NCBI GenBank assembly: GCA_963965975.1
Contig: OZ014423.1
Location: forward strand, 3,286,001 to 3,350,000
Direction: 5' to 3'
Source of the DNA: Xestospongia bergquistia
Taxonomy: Eukaryota > Porifera > Demospongiae > Haplosclerida > Petrosiidae
DNA length: 64,000 bases
Positions 34,079 to 44,200 of this stretch are shown here, in pieces. The position numbers and the translations under genes were made by a program. The notes beneath the pieces are model-generated. The model worked only from the letters and a program-made list of their open reading frames with translations. It was not told where the DNA came from and did not search any database. The first letter of the stretch is position 1; each line of letters starts with the position of its first letter.

Positions 34079-35350
34079 GGATTATATTACTACCCAATAT
34101 TATGATATTACAACATAACGTACCTCATTTTATGTTGTTATCTATATAACGTTTCATTATAATATAATTTTGCCATATAACTACCTCATATTACGCCCTA
34201 ACGAACATGCCACTTTTCTGTAAATATACTTCCAAATACCAGTGTCTGTGTTGTAACCTAGCCGAGACAGATTCAACATACAAAAACAAATATAAAAGAA
34301 AAAACTACTGAACATGTGCTTACACAATATATACATGCGCTCATCTGGAATATTCATAGTTATCACATTTTCCCTCTCAAACAAAATGATCAACTGGTTG
34401 AGGTATCAGCTCGAACTGCAGGGGGATCTTGAACAAAAGGAAATTAGATAAAATCGGTAAAAATTCCTTTTCGGTGTCAAATTTAGGGAGGTAGGGGTTA
34501 AACTTTTGTTGTATTTTTGGAGTTGAAAATAGTTACAAAAAGGACTTAGATTTAAAAGGAAGTGCTTAAATACTTGTGCATTTGATTGCAAACTATACTT
34601 CTAAAAAATACTTAAAAATTGATAGTGGCAAAATTTTGACAAAAAGGGCTTAAAATTCACTGAATTTGTTAAGATTTTGCATATTTTCAGTAACAAAAAT
34701 TAAAATTATAAGAAAAAAGAGATTAATTAGGCATATTTTTGGCCCCAATAATAATTGGAAAAAGGCATCAAAATTTCAGTAGCAAATTTAGAGAAATAGG
34801 GTTTACAATTTCATGTATTACATTACTATCCAATATTATAATATTACAAAGTAACGTACCTCATATTATCTTGTTATCTATATAACGTTTTATTATGATA
34901 TATTTTTACCATGTAAATAGCTCATATTATGCCCTAACGAACATGACAACACTATATATGTATACAGTAGTTATCTTATAAAGCATTTCTAGTAATACTT
35001 ACATGTTATGCCACTTTTCATTTTTAAGCATTATTACCTGCTTAACAAGGAGCTATCACTTTCCTGTAAATATACTTCCTTTTGTTTTCTCCAATACCAG
35101 TATCTGGGTTGTAACCTGGCCGAGATAGATTCAACATAAAACAACAAATATAAACTACTGAAAATGTGCTCACACAATATATACATGTGCTCATCTGGAA
35201 TATCCCTAGTTATCACATTCTACCCTCTCAAGCTTGATGCAGGGGTGCAAAACAATCAACAGGTCGAGGTACATAAGTAGAATGGCGAACAGCAACAGGA
35301 CGAATTTGTGCAAGTGGTGGTATATCAATTTGAACTGCAGGAGGATCTGG
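34079..35350. repeat. Direct duplication of about 360 bp (34.08-34.44 and 34.81-35.35 kb)
   Basis: The order 'taacgtacctcat', 'ttatctatataacgtttt', 'gccctaacgaacatg', 'gagatagattcaaca', 'caatatatacatg', 'gctcatctggaatat' occurs in both copies about 735 bp apart. The second copy carries about 110 extra bases after 'gccctaacgaacatg'. Minus-strand open frames here (35,228-35,563 with HVPQEPVEDWYISDEF) match no family I know; the part of that frame covered by the duplication is not preserved in the first copy, which argues against a real gene. Confidence 0.65.
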
Positions 35351-35534
35351 ATTTGGAGTGAACTCGTCTGATATATACCAATCTTCGACTGGTTCCTGTG
35401 GAACGTGATCAGAGTAGTTACATCTAAGATGGTCAACATAACCATACTGTATTAAAAATAATGTAGGCGAATGTGGATTAGGCGAAACCTGCATGAAGCC
35501 TACAATCAGTAAACAATATTCACAAACCTGTACA

Positions 35535-35720
35535 TGGCTGCAAGCACCACACCCACTCATCAAACTTCGATAGCCACACCCATTAAATATTTTGGATGTG
35601 GTTTATTTTGACCTCACCTCATATTTTAATTAATGCTCCAGGTAGTCTAGGAAATTAATGCATAGCTGCAAGCACCACACCCAATTATCAAGCCACGATA
35701 GCCACACCCATTAATGCTCT
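35535..35720. repeat. Direct repeat, about 50 bp, 132 bp apart
   Basis: 'gctgcaagcaccacaccca' followed by 'cgatagccacacccattaa' occurs near 35,536 and 35,668. Confidence 0.75.
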
Positions 35721-35913
35721 ACATAATCTCATTTCCCTCACAAAAGGAGACTAACTAATCTCTTGTGGCTTCCTCGGCTTTCTCTCTGGAAGATATACTC
35801 ACCTTTATAGTTGTATTCTCGATACTTACCTTTACTGACTACTACAAATTGTATAATTGGGTACAATATATAGAGTAGTATAGATACAGACACACCATTT
35901 TATCATAAATATG

Positions 35914-35950
35914 TAATACTACCAAATGTAACACTGCCAAATGTAATACT
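35914..35950 (+). repeat. Left arm of the inverted repeat bounding the array
   Basis: It begins 'taatactaccaaatgtaaca' and is complementary to 39,971-40,007 with one mismatch. Confidence 0.8.
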
Positions 35951-37083
35951 ACCACTCATTAGATTACTTGTCAAAATTTACTGTATGTTGTTAACTTACT
36001 GCCCAGGCTCTTTGAGATAGAGGAATGTCTGTCTTGGGTCTTGATCCAGATGTCTTGAGCTTTGATCCACAAGTCCAGCGAAGCTACATTAATAGATGCA
36101 TTATGAATTAATGTACTCTAGTACTGTATTCTGTTAACATACTGCCCAGCGTCTTTGAGATCGTGGAAAATCTTGACTCTTGATCCCGATACCCAGCGAA
36201 GCTATAGTAATAAAACAGAAATTGAGAGTAATGTGTATTATGAGTAATGAGTATTATGAATTATGTACACTAGTACTGTAAGCTGTTAACTTACTCCACA
36301 GACCCTTTGTGATAGAGGAATGTCTTGACCTTGATCCTGAAGTCCAGTGAAGCTACAGTAATAAAAGAGAAATTAAGAGTAATATGCAGTAATAAAAGAG
36401 AAAGTAAGAGTAATGATGTACACTACTACTGCATTCTGTGAACTTACTCCCCAGCGTCTTTGACAGATAGCAGAATGTCTTTGATTCTTGATCCCAATAT
36501 CCAGTGAAGCTATAGCAATAAAAGAGATATATTTAAGGTTATGATGCATTATGAATTACTTTATACTAGTACTGTATGATCTTACTCCATAGACTCTTCG
36601 AGATACATAAATGCCTTGAGCCTTACTCCCTAGACTCTTCAGATGAATTTCTTGAGCCTTGAGCTTGATGTCGAGCAAAGCTATAGTAATGAAAAAGAGA
36701 TTAGGAGTATTATGAATTAATGTATTATGAATTAAGACTTATTAATTAATGCACACCAGTACTGTGTGCTGTTAACTTACTCCACAGACTCTTTGTGGTA
36801 GAGGAATGTCTTGAGTCTTCATCATGATGTCCAGTGAAACTATGGTAATAAAAGGAAAATCAAGAGTCATGATGTCTTTTTTAAGTAATGTACACCAGTA
36901 CTATATGCTGCTAACTTACTTCCCAGAATCTTCAGATAGAGGAATGTCTTGAGCCTTGATCTTGACTTCAAGCGAAGCTACAGTTATACAAGAGAAATTA
37001 AGAGCAATGAATTACTTCATACTAGTACTGACTACTGAATGCTGTTGACTTACTGCCAAAAGTCTTTGAGATAGAGAATTGTC

Positions 37084-37642
37084 TAGCCTCGTACCCAAGC
37101 TTTCACGATAGAAAAGAAAGCTTGGTAACTACTGCTTGTGTATGCGCTTAATTATTGTAAATTATGTTATATGTTCATATCATAATGACAACATTTTAAA
37201 TTAAATGACAAGTAAATGGGTCAGGTTTATATTGATGACGTTTCATTCACTACTGAGTTTGGGCATGTCTAGCTGAGTTTGTCGGTTCTGCAGAGATTTA
37301 ATGAAAGCAAAAAGAACGACAAATTTGTTCAGTGCTGTTGGAATACAAAACCACACGAAAATATCTTTTCCATCATATATAGCTTCAATGAACAAGAGTT
37401 GCTCCTTTTAAGAAATAGATTTGGCATTGCTAGCAGCTTTAGAACATACAGTAGAGCAGAAGAAAACTTTATATCAGTGATACAAATAGTCTCATATTAC
37501 GGGTAAAGGAATTTTGACGTCATAGTTGATGGAGGATTCATAGAGTATACTAGTTTCAAAGAAATCTGTGGAAATTAAATGCATGCACAAACAGTAGTTA
37601 CCAGGCTTTCTTTTCTATCGTGAAAGCCTGGGTATGAGGCTA
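37084..37642 (-). mobile_element. RecQ-element deletion derivative, 559 bp
   Basis: The ends are long inverted repeats: 'tagcctcgtacccaagcttt' then 'cacgatagaaaagaaagc' at the left, matched by 'gctttcttttctatcgtg' then 'cctgggtatgaggcta' at the right. On the minus strand the interior matches 47.2-47.65 kb: 'gccaaatctatttcttaaaa' and 'ttttcgtgtggttt' lie next to 'attccaacagcactgaacaa'. The helicase Walker A and all that follows it in the 47-kb copy up to that phrase are deleted. The 75-codon plus-strand frame at 37,279-37,506 is antisense to this remnant and not a gene. Confidence 0.8.
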
Positions 37643-39121
37643 GAGAAATATCTTGATCCTTGATCCTGACATCCAGCAAAGCTATTGTAATAAAACACAA
37701 ATTAAGACTATGCTATATTATGAATTAATGTACAGTAGTATCGTATTTAGTTAACTTACTCTTCAGAGTCTTCGAAGTATAGGAATGTCTTGAGACTTGA
37801 GCCAGACATCAAATGAAGCTACAGTGATAAGATGCATTATCAATTAATTTATACCAGTACTGTATTCTGTTAACTTACTCCCCAGCGTCTTGAGATAGCA
37901 GAATGTCTTGATTCTTGATCGCAATATCCAGTGAAGCTATAGTAATAAAATAGAAATTGAGAGTAATGTGTATTATGAGTAATGGGTATTATGAATTAAT
38001 GTACACTAGTACTGTATGCTGTTAACTTACTCCACAGACTCTTTGTGATAGAGGAATGTCTTGAGCCTTGACCCTGAAGTCCAGTGAAGCTACAGTAATA
38101 TAAGAGAAATTAAGAGTAATATGCAGTAATAAAAGATAAAGTAAGAGTAATGATGTATTATGACTTAATGTACACTACTACTGTATTCTGTGAACTTACT
38201 CCCCAGTGTCTTTGAGATAGCAGAATGTCTTGATTCTTGATACTGATATCTAGCGAAGCTATAGTAATAATAATGTGTATTATGAGTAATGGGTATTATG
38301 AATTAATGTACACTAGTACTGTATGCTGTTAACGTACTCCACAGAGTGAGACTCTTTGTGATAGAGGAATGTATCAAGCCTTGATCCTGAAGTCCAGTGA
38401 AGCTACAGTAATAAAAGAAAAATTAAGAGTAATATGCAGTAATAAAAGAGAAAGTAAGAGTAATGATGTATTATGACTTAATGTACACTACTACTGTATT
38501 CTGTGAACTTACTCCCCAGTGTCTTTAAGATAGCAGAATGTCTTGATTCTTGATCCCAATATCCAGCGAAGCCATAGCAATAAAAGAGATATTAAAGGTA
38601 ATGATGCATTATGAATTACTTTATACTAGTACTGTATGATCTTACTCCCTATCGAGATACATGAATGCCTTGAGCCTTACTCCCTAGACTCTTCAGATGA
38701 ATTTCTTGAGCCTTGAGCCTGACGTCGAAAAAAGCTATAGTAATGAAAAAGAGATTAAGAGTATTATGAATTAATGTATTATGAATTATGACTTATGAAT
38801 TAATGTACACTATGATTGTATTCAGTTAACTTACTCTTCAGACTCTTTGAGATATAGGAATGTCTTGAGCCTTGAGACTGACATCAAGTCAAGCTATAGT
38901 AATAAAAGAAGTTAAGAGTAATCGTGTTTCATGAATCAATGTAACCTAGTATTGTATTCTGTTAACTTACTTGACAAACTCATCGAGATAGAGGAATGTC
39001 TTCATCCTTGACCTCTGACAACCAGCGAATCTATTGTAATAAAAGAGATTAATAATGAATCATGAATAAATTTATACTAGTACTGACTTACTCCCAAGAG
39101 TCCTTGAGATGGAGAAATGTC

Positions 39122-39611
39122 TAGCCTTGTACCCAGGTTTTCGCAATAGAAAAGAAAGCCTGGTAACTACTGCTTGTGCATGCGTTTATTGTAATTTACG
39201 CAATATACTGACATCATAATGGCAAGATTTAGAATTAAATGACAAGTAAATGGCTGGGTTTCTATTGATGATGTTTCATTCACTACTGAGTTTAGGCATG
39301 GCTAGTTGAGTTTGTTGGTTCTGTAGATACTTAATGAAAGCAAAAAGAGCGACAAACATGTTCAGTGTTGTTGGAATAGAAAACCACACGAAAACATCTT
39401 TTCCATCATTAGCATAGAGTAGAGCAGAAGAATACTTTCTATCAGTACTACAAATAGTCTCACATTGTGATTAAAGGAATTTTGACATCAATAGTTGACG
39501 GAGGATTCCTAGAGTATACTACTTTCAAAGGAATCTGTGGACATTAAATGCATGCGCTAATAGTAGTTACCAGGCTTTCTTTCCTATCGCAAAAGCCTGG
39601 GTACGAGGCTA
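39122..39611 (-). mobile_element. RecQ-element deletion derivative, 490 bp
   Basis: It has the same inverted ends as the 37-kb copy ('tagccttgtacccaggtttt' and 'gcctgggtacgaggcta') with a shorter interior. The 10-bp phrase 'gagaaatgtc' flanks both sides (39,112-39,121 and 39,612-39,621), which may be a target duplication. The surrounding array unit contains the same phrase, so the exact length is uncertain. Confidence 0.8.
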
Positions 39612-39970
39612 GAGAAATGTCTTGATCCTTGATCCTGATGTCCAGTGAAGCTATTGTAATAAAAAACAAATTAACAGAAATAATTAATTATGAATTAATG
39701 TACACTAGTATTGTATTCAGTTAACTTACTCTTCAGACTCTTCGAAGTATAGGAATGTCTTGAGTCTTGAGCCTGAAGTATTATGAATCAATGTACACTA
39801 GTAGTCTAGTACTGTATGGTCTTAACTTACTCCCTAGACTCTTTTGAGACAGAGGATATCTTGAGCCTAGTCCTGATGTACAGCGAATCTAGGGTAATAA
39901 AAGAGAAACGAGAAGGAATAATATATTTTACACTGACGTTAAAATATGTTAATGACAATATTACATTTGC

Positions 39971-40007
39971 AGTATTACATTTGGCAGTATTACATTTGGT
40001 AGTATTA
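39971..40007 (-). repeat. Right arm of the inverted repeat bounding the array
   Basis: It begins 'agtattacatttggcagtat'. Partial repeats of the same phrase continue to about 40,020. Confidence 0.8.
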
Positions 40008-40029
40008 TATTTGTAGTATTAGTTTATGT

Positions 40030-40140
40030 CAAAATACCAGTTAATGTTTATACATTTTTATTGTTAATATACTTACCAATTGTTATTTCCTTCATCTGCA
40101 TGTATGTGTGTGTGTGTATGTTTAAAATAAGGTAATATTG
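40030..40140. other. AT-rich spacer with a short GT run
   Basis: 'tgtatgtgtgtgtgtgtatg' at about 40,100-40,120. Nothing else was recognised. Confidence 0.5.
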
Positions 40141-41345
40141 TTAAGTTATACAATATGAATGTAACATTACACTGATATCCGTATACCTAGAAGGACAACA
40201 AATCATGTTACTTGAGTCTATCACGATGTAATACATTACTTTACCATGTACCGAGGAACATCATTCGCTCAGAAATACTGCAGGGAAGACTGCCAAATGA
40301 CTTGGCTAAATGGAATGCAACATACTTTATTAACCAGCATATTTACTTAATGAATATTACTCAGACTTGCAACATAGTACTAAATATACTTCTTACTAAA
40401 GTCAATATATCACAGAGAAAAGGACTAGTTTAAAAGTCAAGCTTGATATACTAACAGACGTGGAGTACTGCTTCTCTGACCATATTTGTTACTATTGTCT
40501 TTCCCTTTTGTTGTAGTCAAGAACATCATTATCTGAGATTTACTACAAAGGTCACTTCAAATGGTTTGGCTGTATGGAATCAGTTCCTTATTCTGTCTTG
40601 CTTAACAGCCCTGCAAAGGTAAAGTACTTACAAGTACAAAAACATAACAAGCTGACACTCATACAAAAATACATGATATACTAATACACATGGAGTACCG
40701 CTACTCTGACCGTATTTATATGCCCTTGGGCTGTAGCAAGTAACATCATTGTCTTGGATTGACTTGGCTGAAAGGATATAAAGTCTGGTTGCTAAAATGA
40801 AGTAATGCACAAAATATACTGATTACTAAAGCCTATACCTTACAGAGAAAAGGACTAGTGAGATATTATGTTTTAAAATGACTAGTTAATAACTTGTATA
40901 AACACATTCACATATGATACAGCACACAACTCAAGACTAAATAACACAATATTCATATTTTATAATGTATGTTGCATAGATAACTTATGGTACACATATG
41001 ATAATAATATTCATAACTATATGCAACACAATAACCAAATAATAATACAGTACCCATTGGTTGCTAAAATGAAGTAATGCTGTCTAAGATTTCTAGTACA
41101 AACCTCTAGTACCAACCATTACAAGCTCATACTGAAACAAAAGTTGAGACAATGGAGGTAAATAGGCTTGTACTAAATAGAAAAAATTGACTAATGTTAT
41201 TCAGACATTGTATTAAATATACTGGTTACTAAATTCTATATACTACGGAGAAAAGGAACACTCAGATATGTTTGCAAATGACTTACGACAGACTTAGTAC
41301 AGACAACAGATGCACTAAAACTAAGAGATAAAGCTCAATGAACTA
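40141..41345. repeat. Left part of the complex array (240-420-bp modules)
   Basis: It contains modules shared with 44.4-59.2 kb: 'taacatcattgtcttggatt', 'ttgctaaaatgaagtaatgc', 'acattgtattaaatatactg', and a version of the 'cacattcacatatgatac' block (40,900-41,065). It is strongly decayed and ends where the 794-bp element copy begins. Confidence 0.75.
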
Positions 41346-41668
41346 TAGGCTGTCCAAGTTGAGTAGAGCCACACAGATGTGTGAATAACTTTGCCTTTTT
41401 ACGTGCTATCAACATGAAACTTGCACTATCGATTTAGCTCACAAATGCACATTTTATATATAAAATTTGGCTCTCTAGCACTACGAGAAAGTACCAAACT
41501 AGAAAACTCCATACATTTTCAATGGCATACATTTCACAAACTTCAAATTGCACACCTTCGAGGGTTTAATAAAAAACAATTTTTGCTTTAAGTCACCCAT
41601 CTATCACTTGGAAATTAAAAATTACAATTCTAATTATATGAACAAATGGTATATTATAACAATTATTA
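41346..41668 (-). mobile_element. Partial, reversed copy of the 794-bp TIR element
   Basis: The start 'taggctgtccaagttgagta' corresponds to the right end of 21,379-22,172 read in reverse. The interior follows it closely: 'gtgtgaataactttgcc', 'cattttatatataaaatttg', 'gctctctagc', 'aattgcacaccttcgag', 'attacaattctaattata'. Similarity runs up to TTAA at 41,669, where a piggyBac element is inserted. The other half of this copy was not found beyond the piggyBac element. Confidence 0.8.
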
Positions 41669-44200
41669 TTAACCCTTTACCGACCAAGGTTGCAGATTTG
41701 CAACTTTTTGGAACATGCACGAAATGACCAAGGTTGCAAATTTGCAACTTTAATACCAAGCGCTGAAGAAGGAATGCACTCAGTCCGAAATCCTCATTAA
41801 TGTCTATGGAACGAAAATAAGATTTATCAATAAAATGACCTTAGTTTTATTAAGAATTGCAATCAACGTCGTCGTAAGAGAGCGCGATATTTATACGCAA
41901 ATAATTTCATCAAACAGCTGCCACACCCAGCCATAAATTTAGCTCTCAGCAGTAATTAGCCATGAATTACAGAGCAGAAGATATTGTTGAAATGATTGAA
42001 AACGAATGGGAAATTGGTGGTGAGGTTATTTGTGAGTATAGTGACGATGATTTTGACGTGGAAGAGGAAGAAGAGATTGTTGTTATATAGTATAATATAT
42101 AATAGTTATTATTGTGTATATAATATGTATAATAATGTGTATGCAGTAACAATATTATTGCATTATAATTAGAAAAACAAACTAAACACTAAGTACTTTT
42201 CATTCCATTTTCTTTTACACAGAATGGACACCGACGAAAATCTGGAAAGGTAAGATCAAACGAAAGAATTATTATAACCATGTCTACTGCTTCTGTTATT
42301 ATACCAACACTCCAAATAATTCTTTGATGCTTGTCTTTTCTAATTCTATAGTTGTGATGCTATGGAGATTGATGAACCATTTGAATTTGAGTCAGGTGAA
42401 TCCTTTTTGAGTCAACTAAAACTGGCCTTACTACTGACAGGCCTACTACTGTCCTTCCCTGTACTGTTCCTTGTGAACCTACAGTTCCCCTCTCTCATAC
42501 CCTACTTGGTATCTTCCATTTACTTTTCACTCCTGCTCTAATCAATATGATTGCTGAGCAAACTAATGTATACGCTCGAGAAGTGCTATCAACTGATGCC
42601 TACGAGAGATTTGACCAAGTAACACCGCTTGAAATTCAAGCATATTTTGGATTCATGATTCTAATGGGAATCAATCAATTACCATGCCTTTATGATACTG
42701 GAAATTAGATCCAACTTACTATAACTCCCCAGTAGCGGACAGGATATCTCTGAGACGATTCTTGGAAATCTCTCGGTTTCTCCATTTCACGCAGAATGAA
42801 TCCTATTCAGTTCAGCGAACAGATCCTAGCTATGATCGTCTTTGGAAAATCCGACCGGTGATAACTTCCATATCAGAGAGGTTTTTGGAGATATATAATC
42901 CTCACAGTGCCAGCTCAATTGATGAGGCCATGATCCCCTTCAATTGAAGATCCTCTCTCAAGCAATATCTTCCCAAAAAACCTACAAAGAGAGGGATAAA
43001 AGTCTGGATGAGAGCATATGCTATAAATGGCTATGTTTCTCAATTTCAGGTGTACCTTGGCAAAGTGGGAGGCAGGTCGGAAACACATATACATGAACGG
43101 GTTGTGAAAGATCTAACCAGGAATCATGTTGGCAAACACTATACAGTGTACTGCGATAACTTTTTCACCAGTGTACAGCTTTCAATGACCTTCTAAAGGA
43201 CTCGATCTATGCATGCGGCAGCATTCGATGAAATCGAGTAGGCTATCCTGATGAATTTAAGCCTTTTCTTAAGAAGGGACTACCAGAGAGGGGAGATTAC
43301 AAGACAATTGAAAAAGAAAATTGCATTTTCTCATTGTGGCAAGACAACAAAACAGTAAGTGTTCTCTCTACCAACTGCAGAAATGAAGAAGGCACAGTAA
43401 CCAGAAAACAAAAGGATGGCACAAGAAAAACTTTCACCTGCCCCTTGAATGTTATTGACTACAACAAGTATATGGGAGGGGTTGATTGCAATGACCAGCT
43501 ACGACACTACTACTGTGTACGACTGAAAAGCCACAAATTCTACAAATACATCTTTTGGTTTTTATTTGAACTCACTTTGGCAAATGCCTACATCCTTCAC
43601 AGGTATGTACCATCAACAGGGCATGTATACCATCAATACGTTGACTTCAGGTCAGAGTTGGCAAAACAGCTAATTGGGAATTATAACGGTCGAAAAGTTA
43701 GAGGTCGCCCTTCCTCTGCCATTCATCCCTCAGTACCAACTCTACACTTCCCAATGAAGGCAGCAAAGCGAAGCAAATGCTCTCATTGCTACAGGAAGGG
43801 AAAACAATTGAAGTGGACACAGTGGGAATGCCAAATGTGCAAAAAGAACCTATGCCACACAGGAAAACCAGATAGTGACTGTTTCCTAGCATTTCACAAT
43901 TATTAGTATTATGTAGTCTACACACACACACACTCATAGTATCATATCCTCATGCTATTTACGTACTAAATTATGTTATACACATTTTACTCTACAAATG
44001 CACTTCAAAGCGTTTCTTTGTTCTATACAAATACAAGTAATATATGAAACTAACTTTCAATCATAAAGTAGCCCTAGAATAGAACACAATCAAACGCTGT
44101 CAGTAAACAAAGAAATGTAAACGTAGCCCTTGGTCGCGAATTTTGCTACCAACTTCCCTTTATGATGACAAGATCTTGGACAACGTTTCACTATCCTTTT
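41669..44200 (+). mobile_element. piggyBac transposon (C), left end preserved
   Basis: TTAA (41,669-41,672) is followed by 'ccctttaccgaccaagg', a piggyBac-type terminus. The subterminal phrase 'gaccaaggttgca(g/a)attt' occurs twice (near 41,681 and 41,727). The transposase relic reads away from this end. I could not find the matching right terminus; 'cccttggtcgcgaattttgc' near 44,133 is only a weak candidate, so the right border given is approximate. Confidence 0.75.
41961..43906 (+). pseudogene. piggyBac transposase (C), nearly complete but disrupted
   Basis: An acidic N-terminal frame at 41,961-42,089 (DDDFDVEEEEE) is followed by a small exon at about 42,224-42,250 ('ggaaag|gtaag') and the main part from about 42,356. 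The core carries FGFMILMGINQLP, the first Asp in IDEAMIPF, KQYLPKKPTKRGIKVW, the second in YCDNFFTS and the third in YMGGVDCNDQ. A C-terminal Cys/His finger follows (CSHCYRKGK, WECQMCKKNLC, CFLAFH), ending in TAG at 43,904. Disruptions: a frameshift near 42,410, a frameshift at about 42,700 (YD before WKLDPTYY), TGA at 42,946 within the FKGRSSLK block, a frameshift near 43,185 and TGA near 43,228. All three catalytic Asp codons remain. The damage is light, so the copy decayed fairly recently. Its family role is TTAA-specific cut-and-paste. Confidence 0.88.

Larger units (their letters stand above)
35914..40007. repeat. Tandem array of 120-170-bp units bounded by 37-bp inverted repeats
   Basis: The unit contains 'ctgttaacttactcc', 'gatagaggaatgtcttga', 'tccagtgaagctatagtaat' and 'tgaattaatgtacactagta'. 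Anchor positions at 36,075, 36,193, 36,345, 36,502, 36,673 and 36,832 show spacing of 118-171 bp. A dimeric form recurs at about 313 bp (38,081 and 38,394). The array is flanked by an inverted pair, 35,914-35,950 and 39,971-40,007, matching at 36 of 37 positions. Two TIR elements interrupt it at 37,084 and 39,122. No gene was seen. Each unit has a recurring 'cttactcc/ccag' pattern but no preserved frame. Confidence 0.85.

Noticed and set aside
37279-37506. 75-codon plus-strand open frame
   Set aside because: It is antisense to the RecQ-element remnant; the minus strand matches the helicase fragment at 47.2 kb.
42060-42170. Minus-strand frame with a Ser-rich, Tyr-rich product
   Set aside because: It is antisense to the acidic start of the piggyBac transposase and to an AT-rich intron.
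44120-44200. 'cccttggtcgcgaattttgc' as the right end of piggyBac C
   Set aside because: It only partly resembles the left end's 'gaccaagg' phrase and has no adjacent TTAA in the right place.
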